Shown here: positions 17,069 to 25,525 of the stretch, in pieces
Layout of the letters: each line of letters opens with the position of its first letter
Position numbering within the stretch: position 1 is the first letter of the stretch
DNA from: Bacteroidales bacterium
GTDB lineage: Bacteria > Bacteroidota > Bacteroidia > Bacteroidales > FEN-979
Direction of reading: 5' to 3'
Assembly (NCBI GenBank): GCA_016783905.1
Contig: JADHVQ010000004.1
Span: 1 to 57,418 of the forward strand
DNA: 57,418 nt
Program-made: the position numbers and the translations under genes
The notes under the pieces: model-generated
Seen by the model: the letters and a program-made list of their open reading frames with translations, nothing else
Told to the model about the DNA's origin: nothing
Database searches by the model: none

Positions 17069-18536
17069 CCTCTTTACAGGAACGGGGATCTCCGGCTTTC
17101 TGGAGAAGTACAAAGTGGGATGGGTCTACCTTATCAGCCTGGCCTATATCCTCCTCAATGCCTATTTGATCTATAAGGATTTTTATTACTCCCTGGCTAT
17201 TCCTGTGTTGTTGGTGCTTCTCTATTTTTACTTTACACGGCTCGACTGGATCCTCCTGCTGATTGCCTTCACCACTCCCATCGCGGTGAATATGGTGCAA
17301 TACGAGCTGGGAGCCGGGATCTCGATCCCAACCGAACCGCTGCTCTTCGGTGTCTTCCTGATCTTTATCCTGAAGCTCTTTTACAAAAATGATTTCGACC
17401 GGAAGATATGGACCCATCCTGTAAGCATTTTGATCATCATTTCCCTGATCTGGATGTTCATCACCAGCCTTACCAGCCAGATCCCGCTGGTATCGTTCAA
17501 GTACCTGCTGGCCCGGTTATGGTTTGTTATTCCTTTCTATTTCCTGGGCATCCTCCTCTTCCGGAAAACGTCAAACATCCGCCTCTTCATCTGGCTATAT
17601 GCAATTCCGCTGGTTGGAGTGATCATCTACACGACCCTGGTTCACTCTACCTATGGATTTGAAGAGGAGGCAGGGCACTGGGTGATGTACCCCTTTTACA
17701 ATGACCATACGGCCTACGGCGCCATCCTGGCTCTCTTCCTCCCCATCTTTATCGGCTTCTCTTTCAGCAAGGTCTATAGCCGGACCACACGCTTTTTCTC
17801 CTTCCTCATCATGATGATCCTGGTGGTAGCCCTCTTTCTCTCTTTTTGCCGGGCTGCCTGGATCAGCATAGTTGCCACATTGATCATCTACATGATTATC
17901 CTCTTTAAGATCAAGTTCAAGTGGATTGCCGTGATCACAGGATCATTATTTATCTTCTTTTTCATGTTCCAGCAGCAGATCTGGGATGTGCTGGAACGAA
18001 ATAAGCAGGGGACATCGGGGAACTTCATGGAGCATGTCCAGTCGATCTCCAACATCACCACCGACGACTCCAACCTTGAGCGGATCAACCGCTGGCAATC
18101 GGCTTTCCGGATGTTTGATGAGCGACCCGTCTTCGGCTTTGGCCCCGGCACCTATCAGTTTGAATACGCCCCCTACCAGCTTTCTGTTGAAAAGACCCTG
18201 ATCAGCACCAACGCCGGTGACCGGGGCAATGCCCACAGCGAATTCATCGGCCCCCTGTCCGAAGAGGGATTGCCAGGAATGCTGCTGATGGTCTCCCTTG
18301 TGATCATGATCATCGCCTACGGCCTGAAAGTCCACAAACAGGCTAAAACCCCTGAAACGCGCCTGCTCAGCCTCACCTTGCTGCTTGGACTCATCACCTA
18401 CTTCCTCCACGGTACCCTCAACAACTTCCTCGACACCGACAAAGCTTCTATCCCCGTCTGGGCCTTCATCGCTGTGCTCGTCGCCCTCGACATGTACCAG
18501 AACAAGCTAGAGAGCCAGTCTTCAGTTGGCAGTTAG
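17061..18536 (+). CDS. O-antigen ligase/polymerase (WaaL/Wzy family)
   Basis: 491 residues from the ATG at 17061, which overlaps the upstream stop codon; an earlier ATG at 17037 would overlap more. About eleven to twelve transmembrane helices with a large periplasmic loop before the last ones. The loop carries the family motif: RWQSAFRMFDERPVFGFGPG and NAHSEFIGPLSEEGLPG. Such proteins link or polymerise O-antigen on lipid A-core, acting at the periplasmic face of the inner membrane. The last codons, including the stop, lie in a repeat element (18519-18602), so the C-terminal SVGS is encoded by repeat DNA. Confidence 0.85.
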   Translation: MHSLFTGTGISGFLEKYKVGWVYLISLAYILLNAYLIYKDFYYSLAIPVLLVLLYFYFTRLDWILLLIAFTTPIAVNMVQYELGAGISIPTEPLLFGVFLIFILKLFYKNDFDRKIWTHPVSILIIISLIWMFITSLTSQIPLVSFKYLLARLWFVIPFYFLGILLFRKTSNIRLFIWLYAIPLVGVIIYTTLVHSTYGFEEEAGHWVMYPFYNDHTAYGAILALFLPIFIGFSFSKVYSRTTRFFSFLIMMILVVALFLSFCRAAWISIVATLIIYMIILFKIKFKWIAVITGSLFIFFFMFQQQIWDVLERNKQGTSGNFMEHVQSISNITTDDSNLERINRWQSAFRMFDERPVFGFGPGTYQFEYAPYQLSVEKTLISTNAGDRGNAHSEFIGPLSEEGLPGMLLMVSLVIMIIAYGLKVHKQAKTPETRLLSLTLLLGLITYFLHGTLNNFLDTDKASIPVWAFIAVLVALDMYQNKLESQSSVGS

Positions 18537-18602
18537 CAATCATTTTTTACCTCTAAATCCCTGAAGGGGACTTACTCCCCCTTTAGGGGGTTGGGGGGCA
18601 TG
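18519..18602. repeat. GC-rich palindromic element, copy 1 (inverted relative to copy 2)
   Basis: Contains the ligase stop codon, a TTGGCAGTTAG stretch, then TAAATCCCTGAAGGGGACTT and a GGGGG-rich end reading into CATG. The last 31 bp (18572-18602) are identical to the reverse complement of 20159-20189. Could act as a terminator. Confidence 0.75.
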
Positions 18603-18670
18603 TTTTTTCCCTCAACTTTTTTCACTAATTTTACCCCCAGCAATATAATTTATAACGATTTACTTTTTTT

Positions 18671-19237
18671 ATGGCAACAACGGCAGACATCCGAAACGGA
18701 CTGGTCATTGATTTCAACAACCACCTCTTTGCGGTCGTGGAGTTTCAGCATGTAAAACCTGGCAAAGGAGCCGCTTTTGTGCGTACCAAACTAAAGAGCC
18801 TGCGTACCGGGCGGGTGATCGCTAACACCTTCAATTCCGGCGAAAAAATCGACATTGCACGCGTGGAACGACGCCCGCATCAATACCTCTTCAAAGATGA
18901 TATAGGTTACCACTTCATGCATTTAGAGACCTTCGAACAGATCGCAATTCCCGAGGAGCTGATCAGCGCACCGCAGTTCCTGAAAGAGGGACAGGAGGTT
19001 GAAATTGTCTTTCATGCCGACACGGAAACGCCACTCAACTGTGATTTGCCTGCATATGTAGAGCTGACCATCACCTATACCGAACCCGGATTCCGTGGAA
19101 ATACCGCTACCAATGCCATGAAAGATGCAACACTGGAGACCAGCGCCGTGGTGAAGGTCCCCCTCTTTATAAACACCGGGGAAACCATCCGCGTCGACAC
19201 CCGCACCGGAGAATACGGCGAACGCGTGAAAGGTTAA
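18671..19237 (+). CDS. efp: Elongation factor P
   Basis: 188 residues, the family's usual length. EF-P relieves ribosome stalling at polyproline. Three beta-barrel domains are visible: domain I with EFQHVKPGKGAAFVRTKL, where K32 at the loop tip is the residue usually modified, domain II, and domain III with LPAYVELTITYTEPGFRGNTAT near the C-terminus. lpxD2 starts 3 bp after its stop, an efp-lpxD arrangement common in Bacteroidota. The pair is framed by inverted repeat elements. No clear -7 element could be picked in the AT-rich upstream region. Confidence 0.97.
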   Translation: MATTADIRNGLVIDFNNHLFAVVEFQHVKPGKGAAFVRTKLKSLRTGRVIANTFNSGEKIDIARVERRPHQYLFKDDIGYHFMHLETFEQIAIPEELISAPQFLKEGQEVEIVFHADTETPLNCDLPAYVELTITYTEPGFRGNTATNAMKDATLETSAVVKVPLFINTGETIRVDTRTGEYGERVKG

Positions 19238-19239
19238 TT

Positions 19240-20157
19240 ATGAAACTCCTTACACCCATTACCGTTCAGGAACTTGCCAGCTCCCTTTGTGCACGGTTTA
19301 TCGGAGATCCGGACCATCTGGTAACCGGAATCAACGAGATTCATATGGTCGAAAAGGGGGATCTGACGTTTGTGGACCACCCCAAATATTACAGCAGGGC
19401 TCTCTCCTCCAAAGCTACCACCATCCTGATCGACAAAGAGGTGGAGTGTCCTGAAGGAAAAGCATTGATCATCTCCGAACGGCCCTTTGATGACTTTGTT
19501 TTCCTGACCATCCGGTTTCGTCCCTTTGAAGCTGCAACATCCATGGTAAGTTCCTCTGCCAACCTTGGTGAAGGCACAGTGATCCAGCCCGGGGCTTTTA
19601 TCGGGAACCACGTCACCATCGGAAAAAACTGCCTGATCCACGCCAATGCAAGCATTTACGATCACACGGTGATTGGCAATCAGGTCATCATCCACTCTGG
19701 TGCTGTGATCGGCGCTGACGCCTGCTATTTCCAGCGTCGCCCGGATGGATGGAAAAAACTGGAGTCATGCGGCAGGGCTGTGCTGGAAGACCACGTCGAA
19801 ATCGGGGCTCTCACCTCCATCGACAGAGGCGTTTCAGGCGACACCGTCATCTCTGCTGGAACAAAGATCGACAACCACGTGCAGATCGGTCACGACACCT
19901 TCGTCGGACGCAACTGCCTGATAGGCGCCCATTGCGCCATCGCCGGCGTCACCCGCATCGAGGATGATGTGGTCCTCTGGGCCCGTGTCTCGGTAAACAA
20001 AGACCTCGTGATCGGCAAAGGAGCCATTGTCTACGCCATGTCTGGCATCGACAAATCTCTCCCCGGCGGCAAGACTTACTGGGGCGTTCCCGCCGAAGAG
20101 GCCAGAAAAAAGTGGAAAGAGCTGGCGAAACTCAAGAGACTGATTAAGGAAGAATAG
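19240..20157 (+). CDS. LpxD-family acyltransferase (second lpxD paralogue)
   Basis: 305 residues. An N-terminal LpxD-like domain (TVQELASSLCARFIGDPDHLVTGINEI, GDLTFVDHPKYY) precedes a left-handed beta-helix of hexapeptide repeats (IGNHVTIGKNCLI and similar) and a short C-terminal helix. LpxD adds the N-linked 3-hydroxyacyl chain during lipid A synthesis. Compared with the other LpxD at 23056-24102 it lacks part of the C-terminal region and the repeats have different substitutions, so substrate or chain specificity may differ. It is coupled with efp. Confidence 0.85.
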   Translation: MKLLTPITVQELASSLCARFIGDPDHLVTGINEIHMVEKGDLTFVDHPKYYSRALSSKATTILIDKEVECPEGKALIISERPFDDFVFLTIRFRPFEAATSMVSSSANLGEGTVIQPGAFIGNHVTIGKNCLIHANASIYDHTVIGNQVIIHSGAVIGADACYFQRRPDGWKKLESCGRAVLEDHVEIGALTSIDRGVSGDTVISAGTKIDNHVQIGHDTFVGRNCLIGAHCAIAGVTRIEDDVVLWARVSVNKDLVIGKGAIVYAMSGIDKSLPGGKTYWGVPAEEARKKWKELAKLKRLIKEE

Positions 20158-20158
20158 G

Positions 20159-20235
20159 CATGCCCCCCAACCCCCTAAAGGGGGAGTAAATCCCCTTGAA
20201 GGGGATTTAGGGGCAAATTGCCAACTGCCAACTGA
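20159..20235. repeat. GC-rich palindromic element, copy 2 (3' end of lpxD2)
   Basis: Starts 2 bp after the lpxD2 stop. CATGCCCCCC, TAAAGGGGGAGTAAA and GGGGATTTAGGGG form nested inverted segments, ending in GCCAACTGCCAACTG. It is the mirror of copy 1 and lies between convergent genes. Confidence 0.75.
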
Positions 20236-20237
20236 CT

Positions 20238-20858
20238 TTACTTATATTCCTCAATCCTGATCTCCCTCCTGCAAAATTCGCTCTCCACCTTCTGCATGTT
20301 TGAGCATACGAGGATGGTGCGGCCACAGGTATGGTCAGTGATCAGCTGCAGAAAAAAGTTGATCCCCGACTTGTCGAGGTTGGTAGTGGGTTCGTCGAGG
20401 AGAAGGAGAGGAGTGTCACTCAGAAGGGCACAAACCAGCTTCACGCGTTGCTTCATGCCGGAGGAGTATTTGAGGATCGGCTTGGTTCTTACCTGGGAGA
20501 ATGCGAGGAGGTCGATGATCTTCGGGATGGTGAAGCTGTCAACCAGCGGCTTGAATGAGAAATGAAACTCCAGCATCTCCCGAAGGGTGAACTCTTCAAT
20601 CAGCTCCTGGTAGGGGGCAACCAGTGACAGGTGGCGGAAGATCTCCGTGTCGGGGATCCTCTTCCCGTCCAGAATATATTCGATGGTACCTGCCGTAGGG
20701 TGTATATTGCCGGCGATGACCTGCAACAGGGTCGATTTTCCCGATCCGTTCCGGCCTGTAATCACCGTCCGCTCGCCCGCCTCAAACCCGGCGGTGAGGT
20801 TCCGGAAGATCCACTCGGTATTGAATTTCTTGCCAATCCCGTTGAGGGTGATCGTCAT
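20238..20858 (-). CDS. ABC transporter ATP-binding protein
   Basis: 206 residues, a single ABC ATPase domain: Walker A GRNGSGKST (about 35-43), signature KYSSGMKQR, Walker B LLLLDEPTTNLD and the final switch-like LVCSNMQK. No membrane subunit is encoded nearby. It lies in the lipid A gene run just upstream of the end of the minus-strand series, starting 13 bp after lpxA. A CcmA-like or lipid/gliding-type exporter role is possible but cannot be assigned. Confidence 0.85.
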   Translation of the reverse strand: MTITLNGIGKKFNTEWIFRNLTAGFEAGERTVITGRNGSGKSTLLQVIAGNIHPTAGTIEYILDGKRIPDTEIFRHLSLVAPYQELIEEFTLREMLEFHFSFKPLVDSFTIPKIIDLLAFSQVRTKPILKYSSGMKQRVKLVCALLSDTPLLLLDEPTTNLDKSGINFFLQLITDHTCGRTILVCSNMQKVESEFCRREIRIEEYK

Positions 20859-20870
20859 GCCGGAGGGATT

Positions 20871-21665
20871 TTATTTTTCGCGGTTGTTTTTCCCGAATCC
20901 TTTCATGATGCCACGACTGGAGTTGGCGATGAAGCTGAGGATCTCATCCCGCTCAGGGGTAGCGGGCACATTGGCTTCGATGATCTCCACCGCCCGGGAG
21001 ACGTTATACCCACGCAGGTAGATGGATCTGTAGATATCCTGGATGTGGTTGATCTGTTCGGATGTAAAGCCACGACGACGCAGTCCGATCGAATTCACTC
21101 CTACATAGGAGATCGGTTCCCGGGCTGCTTTGGTATAAGGCGGAACATCTTTCCTGACCAGGGAGCCACCGGAGATCATGGTATGTACACCTATATGCGA
21201 AAATTGATGCACGGCTGCCATCCCGCCGATGATCGCCCAGTCGTCGATCTCAATATGGCCGGCCAGGTTGGTGGCGTTCCCCAGCACCACGTTCTTCCCA
21301 ATGATGCAGTCGTGAGCGATGTGGACGTATGCCATCAGCAGGGTGTTGTCCCCGATCACGGTTTCGAAGTTGGCTTTGGTGCCCCGGTTTATAGTCACGT
21401 ATTCGCGGATCGTGACGTTATCGCCAATCTTGACGATTGTCTCCTCGCCGGCGAATTTCAGGTCCTGAGGGATCGCAGAGATCACCGCGCCCGGAAAGAT
21501 CCGGCAGTTTTTACCAATCCGGGCTCCCTCCATGATGGTAACGTTGGATCCGATCCAGGTTCCTTCCTCGATCACCACATTTTTATCAATCGTAACAAAG
21601 GGTTCAATCACCACGTTCGGGGCCAGTTTAGCCTGCGGGTGTACGTATGCTAAAGGTTGATTCAT
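20871..21665 (-). CDS. lpxA: Acyl-ACP--UDP-GlcNAc O-acyltransferase
   Basis: 264 residues. LpxA transfers a 3-hydroxyacyl chain to UDP-GlcNAc, the first lipid A step. The beta-helix has the LpxA pattern: YVHPQAKLAPNVVIEPF, TIMEGARIGKNCRIFPGAVISAIPQDLKF, NVTIREYVTINRG, and MAYVHIAHDCIIGKNVVLGNATNLAGHIEI with the catalytic His in the AYVHIAHD segment. The C-terminal helical part (GLRRRGFTSEQI) is the family's usual one. It starts 7 bp after lpxC-fabZ, so the run lpxD-lpxC/fabZ-lpxA-ABC is likely one operon. Confidence 0.96.
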   Translation of the reverse strand: MNQPLAYVHPQAKLAPNVVIEPFVTIDKNVVIEEGTWIGSNVTIMEGARIGKNCRIFPGAVISAIPQDLKFAGEETIVKIGDNVTIREYVTINRGTKANFETVIGDNTLLMAYVHIAHDCIIGKNVVLGNATNLAGHIEIDDWAIIGGMAAVHQFSHIGVHTMISGGSLVRKDVPPYTKAAREPISYVGVNSIGLRRRGFTSEQINHIQDIYRSIYLRGYNVSRAVEIIEANVPATPERDEILSFIANSSRGIMKGFGKNNREK

Positions 21666-21671
21666 CAGTTG

Positions 21672-23063
21672 TTATTTACGTTGGATCTGTGCCATCATCT
21701 CTGCCTCCATCACTATTTTCTGACCAACATAAGCCACGCCTTTCATGGAGATCAAACCCCGGCGTATGGGTGCATTGAGTTGGTTGTAAAAAATGACGGT
21801 GTCGCCAGGTACTACTTTGTGCCTGAATTTTACATTTTCGATTTTAAGGAAGAGCGTGGTATAGTTTTGCGGGTCATCCACAGTTTTTAAAGCCAGGATG
21901 CCTCCGGTCTGTGCCATTGCCTCGATCTGGATCACGCCCGGCATCATGGGATTCCCAGGGAAATGCCCGGCAAAGAACGACTCGTTCATCGTCACATTCT
22001 TCATGCCAACCACATAGTCGTTACCCATCTCCAGAATCCGGTCGATGAACAGGAAGGGAGGCCTGTGAGGAAGGATCTGCTGGATCTGGTTGATGTCGTA
22101 TAGTGGTGTCTTATTCAGGTCAAAGGTTTGGATCGTGTCTGTTTTGTGCGATTTCCGGATCAGGTCTTTAAACAGCCTGGCAAACTGGATATTGGAAAGA
22201 TGTCCGGGCCGTGTAGCAATGATGTGTGCTTTGATCGGCATCCCAACCAAGGCCAGGTCCCCGATGATATCCAGCAGCTTGTGCCGTGCCGGCTCGTTGG
22301 GGTAGAGGAGTTCCAGGTTGTTGAGGATCCCTTCTCGCAGTACCTCCACCCGTGGCTTGTTGAAGACCTTGGCCAGATGATCCAGCTCATCCTGGGAGAT
22401 GAGCCTGTCAACAAATACGATGGCATTGGTCATATCTCCTCCCTTGATCAGGTTGTTGTTGAGAAGGTACTCCAGCTCATGGAGGAAAACAAAGGTACGG
22501 CAGGGAGCGATCTCAGTCCGGAACTGTTTGATATCGCTCAGGATAGCGTTCTGGGTGGTGAGGATCTTTGAATCGTAGTCGATCATCACGGAGATCTTGA
22601 ACTCTTTCGATGGGATGGCGAGAATCTCTACTTTTTTTTCAGGATCGGTGTAAGAGAGGTTCGACTTCAGCTCGATGTACCTCTTGAGAGCCCGTTGCTC
22701 TATGATACCGGCTTTCAACAGCTTCTCCACGTAAAGCCTGGCACTCCCATCGAGGATCGGGGGCTCCGACTGGTTGAGCTCCACCAGTGCATTGTCAATC
22801 TCGAGACCGGCCAGCGATGCCAGTACATGCTCTACCGTATCGATACGTACCCCGTCCTGTTCCAGGCTCGTTCCACGGGAGGTATCGATGACGTTGTCCA
22901 GGTCGGCATCCACCAGGACTCCGGAGCTCAGATCGGTTCGGGCAAACTTGTAGCCGTAATTTTCCGGTGCTGGTTTGAAAGTCAGTGTTACCTTCTTCCC
23001 GGCATGCAGTCCCACTCCCACAATACTGACGGACTGCTTTATGGTTTTTTGTTTTTCACTCAT
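21672..23063 (-). CDS. Bifunctional LpxC deacetylase / FabZ dehydratase
   Basis: 463 residues, a fusion typical of Bacteroidota. The LpxC half (to about residue 310) is a zinc deacetylase that commits UDP-3-O-acyl-GlcNAc to lipid A; zinc ligands are in TVEHVLASLAGLEID and in the HKLLDIIGDLALVG segment. The FabZ half begins around IQQILPHRPPFLFIDRI and has the catalytic GHFPGNPMMPGVIQIEAMAQ; it dehydrates 3-hydroxyacyl-ACP. Combining both puts the balance between lipid A and fatty acids in one protein. The start overlaps lpxD's end by 8 bp. Confidence 0.97.
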   Translation of the reverse strand: MSEKQKTIKQSVSIVGVGLHAGKKVTLTFKPAPENYGYKFARTDLSSGVLVDADLDNVIDTSRGTSLEQDGVRIDTVEHVLASLAGLEIDNALVELNQSEPPILDGSARLYVEKLLKAGIIEQRALKRYIELKSNLSYTDPEKKVEILAIPSKEFKISVMIDYDSKILTTQNAILSDIKQFRTEIAPCRTFVFLHELEYLLNNNLIKGGDMTNAIVFVDRLISQDELDHLAKVFNKPRVEVLREGILNNLELLYPNEPARHKLLDIIGDLALVGMPIKAHIIATRPGHLSNIQFARLFKDLIRKSHKTDTIQTFDLNKTPLYDINQIQQILPHRPPFLFIDRILEMGNDYVVGMKNVTMNESFFAGHFPGNPMMPGVIQIEAMAQTGGILALKTVDDPQNYTTLFLKIENVKFRHKVVPGDTVIFYNQLNAPIRRGLISMKGVAYVGQKIVMEAEMMAQIQRK

Positions 23064-24102
23064 CTGGCGTCAACTTTTTAACCTGTTTCTCCAATGTATT
23101 CAGTTTTTTGACGATATCATCAAGATTTCTCCAGTGTACGTAGTTCTTCAGGGCACGGGAGACCTCGATTGCGGGAGCGCCGAAGTAGATCGCGCCCTCC
23201 TGGGTGAGGCTGTTCTCCACTCCTGAGCGGGCGCCGATCTTCACATTGTCGGCAACCATGATATGCCCCACTAAACCAACCTGGCCTCCAACCATGCAGT
23301 TCTTTCCGAATTTGACCGAACCCGATAACCCACTCTGAGCGGCAATCACCGTATTCTCTCCGATCTCCACATTGTGGGCAATCTGGATCAGATTATCAAG
23401 CTTTACCCCCTGGCGCAGGATGGTCGACCCGATGGTGGCGCGGTCGATGGTGGTGTTGGCTCCTATCTCCACATTGTCTTCCAGGATCACATTCCCTACC
23501 TGGGGTACTTTCCGGTAATTCTTGTCGTCCTGCGGTACAAAGCCGAAACCGTCACTGCCGATTACGGCACCTCCGTGGATGGTGCAGTTGTTCCCTATCA
23601 GGCAGTCGTGATAGATCCGGACACCCGGGTAAAGGATTGTTCCGTTGCCAACCTGCACGTTGTCACCAATGTATACCTGAGGATAGATCTGTACCCGGTC
23701 GCCGATCTTCACCTCTTCACCAATATAGGCAAAGGCCCCGATGTAGAGGTCGCTACCCAGTTTCGCGGAAGGAGAGACAACCGACTGCGGGGAGATCCCC
23801 GACTTCTTCGCTGTCATGCCGGCATGGATCTCCAGTATTTTGGCAAATGCATCATAGGGATCATCTACGCGGATCAGTGTCAACTCTTCAGGCAGAGGTT
23901 TGTCGGGTTTAAAACTTGTCTTAACGATAGCCAGGGAAGCTCCGGTCTTATATATGTATTGCGTATAAGCAGGATTGGCCAGGAAGGTGAGGGTGCCGGG
24001 AATTCCCTCCTCGATCTTCGACAGGCTCGAAACCATCACCTCCGGATTTCCATCAATAGCGCCTCCCAGCAATTCGGCAATCTGTCGGGCAGAAAATTCC
24101 AT
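23056..24102 (-). CDS. lpxD: UDP-3-O-(3-hydroxyacyl)glucosamine N-acyltransferase
   Basis: 348 residues, the full family length. The N-terminal uridine-binding domain (EFSARQIAELLGGAIDGNPEVMVSS, GTLTFLANPAYTQYIY) precedes hexapeptide repeats with the conserved YHDCLIGNNCTIHGGAVIGSDGFGFV, where the His of the HGGAVIGSDGFG region is near the active site, and the C-terminal helix (YVHWRNLDDIVKKLNTLEKQVKKL). It is the canonical LpxD of the pair here and first gene of the lipid A run, with a 92-bp gap before the HD gene. Confidence 0.96.
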   Translation of the reverse strand: MEFSARQIAELLGGAIDGNPEVMVSSLSKIEEGIPGTLTFLANPAYTQYIYKTGASLAIVKTSFKPDKPLPEELTLIRVDDPYDAFAKILEIHAGMTAKKSGISPQSVVSPSAKLGSDLYIGAFAYIGEEVKIGDRVQIYPQVYIGDNVQVGNGTILYPGVRIYHDCLIGNNCTIHGGAVIGSDGFGFVPQDDKNYRKVPQVGNVILEDNVEIGANTTIDRATIGSTILRQGVKLDNLIQIAHNVEIGENTVIAAQSGLSGSVKFGKNCMVGGQVGLVGHIMVADNVKIGARSGVENSLTQEGAIYFGAPAIEVSRALKNYVHWRNLDDIVKKLNTLEKQVKKLTPDE

Positions 24103-24194
24103 TTAACTTGATTTAGAGGTTCTTACTTTAAGAAAAAGTGTCGCAAGATACCAAATATTTAGACATCTCGTGGATTTTTTTTACAACCTGGTTG

Positions 24195-25355
24195 CTATCT
24201 TGGCATTAGCTCTTTGGGATAGGAAAGGAGATACTTTTGTGTACGGGTGGAGAGAATCGAGATGTTAAGCTGCTCCGAAGCTTCGGATACATCAAGCAGC
24301 TCTCCTTCGCGGGTCCGGATATTGATCCGGTCGTGGTCAGGATTATAGGCATTGTTGGAAACCGCTTCTTCCGTGACGATATACTCCGTCTCCTCTTCCG
24401 TGATGCCGAAGGTGCGGGCAGCAGCCTCCCTGATGCTGGCCACATAAACTGGATCGAAGGGCTTGTTCCGGAGTTCGGCGCGGAAAAGATGCCGGTTTAC
24501 CAGACGGTGGGAGAGGAAGGATAAAATGGAATCGGGGTGTGCACTCCATACTTTCAGTGCCGCAAAAATATCGAAATCATCAAGTTGTGAGAACGTCTCC
24601 AGGCACTCCTCCCGGCAGAGCATCTCTCTCCCCTTCACCGGATCCTGCAGGAAGCGTTTCAGTGGAGGGGTGGCAAAGAGTTCCACACCCTGCTCTCCCA
24701 GGATCTTGGAACGACGAAGAATGTTGGAAAGCATGACGTCTGCAGCCAGCACGGTCTTATGAAGGTAGACCTGCCAGTACATCAGCCGGCGGGCAAGGAT
24801 GAATTTCTCAATGGAGTAGATCCCCTTCTCCTCTACTACCAGCTCATCATCCACTACCGTCAGCATGTTGATGATCCGGTCGGTGTTGATCACCCCTTCA
24901 GCCACACCGGTAAAGAAGCTGTCACGCGACAGGTAGTCGAGCCGGTCCATGTCGAGCTGGCTCGCAACCAGCTGGTGCAGGAACTGCTTGGGATAGGTGT
25001 CGGTGAAAATGCGGATAGCTACATCCAACGCCCCGTTGAACTGGTTATTCAGCCGTTCCATGAAAAGCAGGGAGATCTCTTCGTGGGTAATACCGGTGAC
25101 GATCGAACGTTCCAGCGTATGGGAGTAAGGTCCGTGCCCGATGTCGTGCAACAGGATTGCCAGCCAGGCTCCCTGTTCCTCCCCGCGGGTGATCTCCACC
25201 CCTTTCCCACGCAGGAGAATAATCGCCTGCTTCATCAGGAAGAGGCATCCAAGCGCATGCTGAAAACGGGTATGGGTAGCCGATGGGTATACGTACTCAG
25301 TTAGCCCGAGCTGCCGGATCCGGCGGAGACGCTGAAACCAGGGGTGCTCCATCAC
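24195..25355 (-). CDS. HD-domain phosphohydrolase (dNTPase/SAMHD1-like), start uncertain
   Basis: 386 residues from a GTG at 25355. HTRFQHALG and LLHDIGHGPYSHTLE give the HD metal site, and LVASQLDMDRLDYLSRDSFFTGVAEG is typical of the SAMHD1/dGTPase-related group; many members hydrolyse dNTPs, though not all. The real protein probably begins further upstream: in frame, 25356-25460 encodes IINKKKNINDPIYGFITIPDEF, which looks like the conserved start of the family, but that stretch has no ATG, GTG or TTG and a TAA closes it at 25461-25463. A non-standard start such as ATC, or a lost start codon, must be considered. Confidence 0.8.
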   Translation of the reverse strand: MMEHPWFQRLRRIRQLGLTEYVYPSATHTRFQHALGCLFLMKQAIILLRGKGVEITRGEEQGAWLAILLHDIGHGPYSHTLERSIVTGITHEEISLLFMERLNNQFNGALDVAIRIFTDTYPKQFLHQLVASQLDMDRLDYLSRDSFFTGVAEGVINTDRIINMLTVVDDELVVEEKGIYSIEKFILARRLMYWQVYLHKTVLAADVMLSNILRRSKILGEQGVELFATPPLKRFLQDPVKGREMLCREECLETFSQLDDFDIFAALKVWSAHPDSILSFLSHRLVNRHLFRAELRNKPFDPVYVASIREAAARTFGITEEETEYIVTEEAVSNNAYNPDHDRINIRTREGELLDVSEASEQLNISILSTRTQKYLLSYPKELMPR

Positions 25356-25525
25356 ATCAAAGAGGAATTCATCGGGAATAGTGATGAATCCGTAGATGGG
25401 ATCGTTGATGTTTTTCTTTTTGTTGATGATTTCGGGTACCTTTGTTAAGGAAACATAAAATTACGGTTCCTGGACAATAAAAAACTGAATCGGGCATTTA
25501 AGTTTAGACAAAAGTACGGAGAACC

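Noticed and set aside
18519..20235. Composite transposon
   Set aside because: The inverted elements enclose only efp and lpxD2, both housekeeping genes in their usual Bacteroidota arrangement; no transposase or target-site duplication was seen.
20631..21653. 340-codon plus-strand frame across the ABC ATPase and lpxA genes
   Set aside because: It is antisense to two well-conserved genes and spans their junction; its His/Asp/Gly-rich composition is typical of a shadow frame.
23374..24111. 245-codon plus-strand frame opposite lpxD
   Set aside because: Antisense shadow of the hexapeptide repeat region of lpxD, without any family signature.
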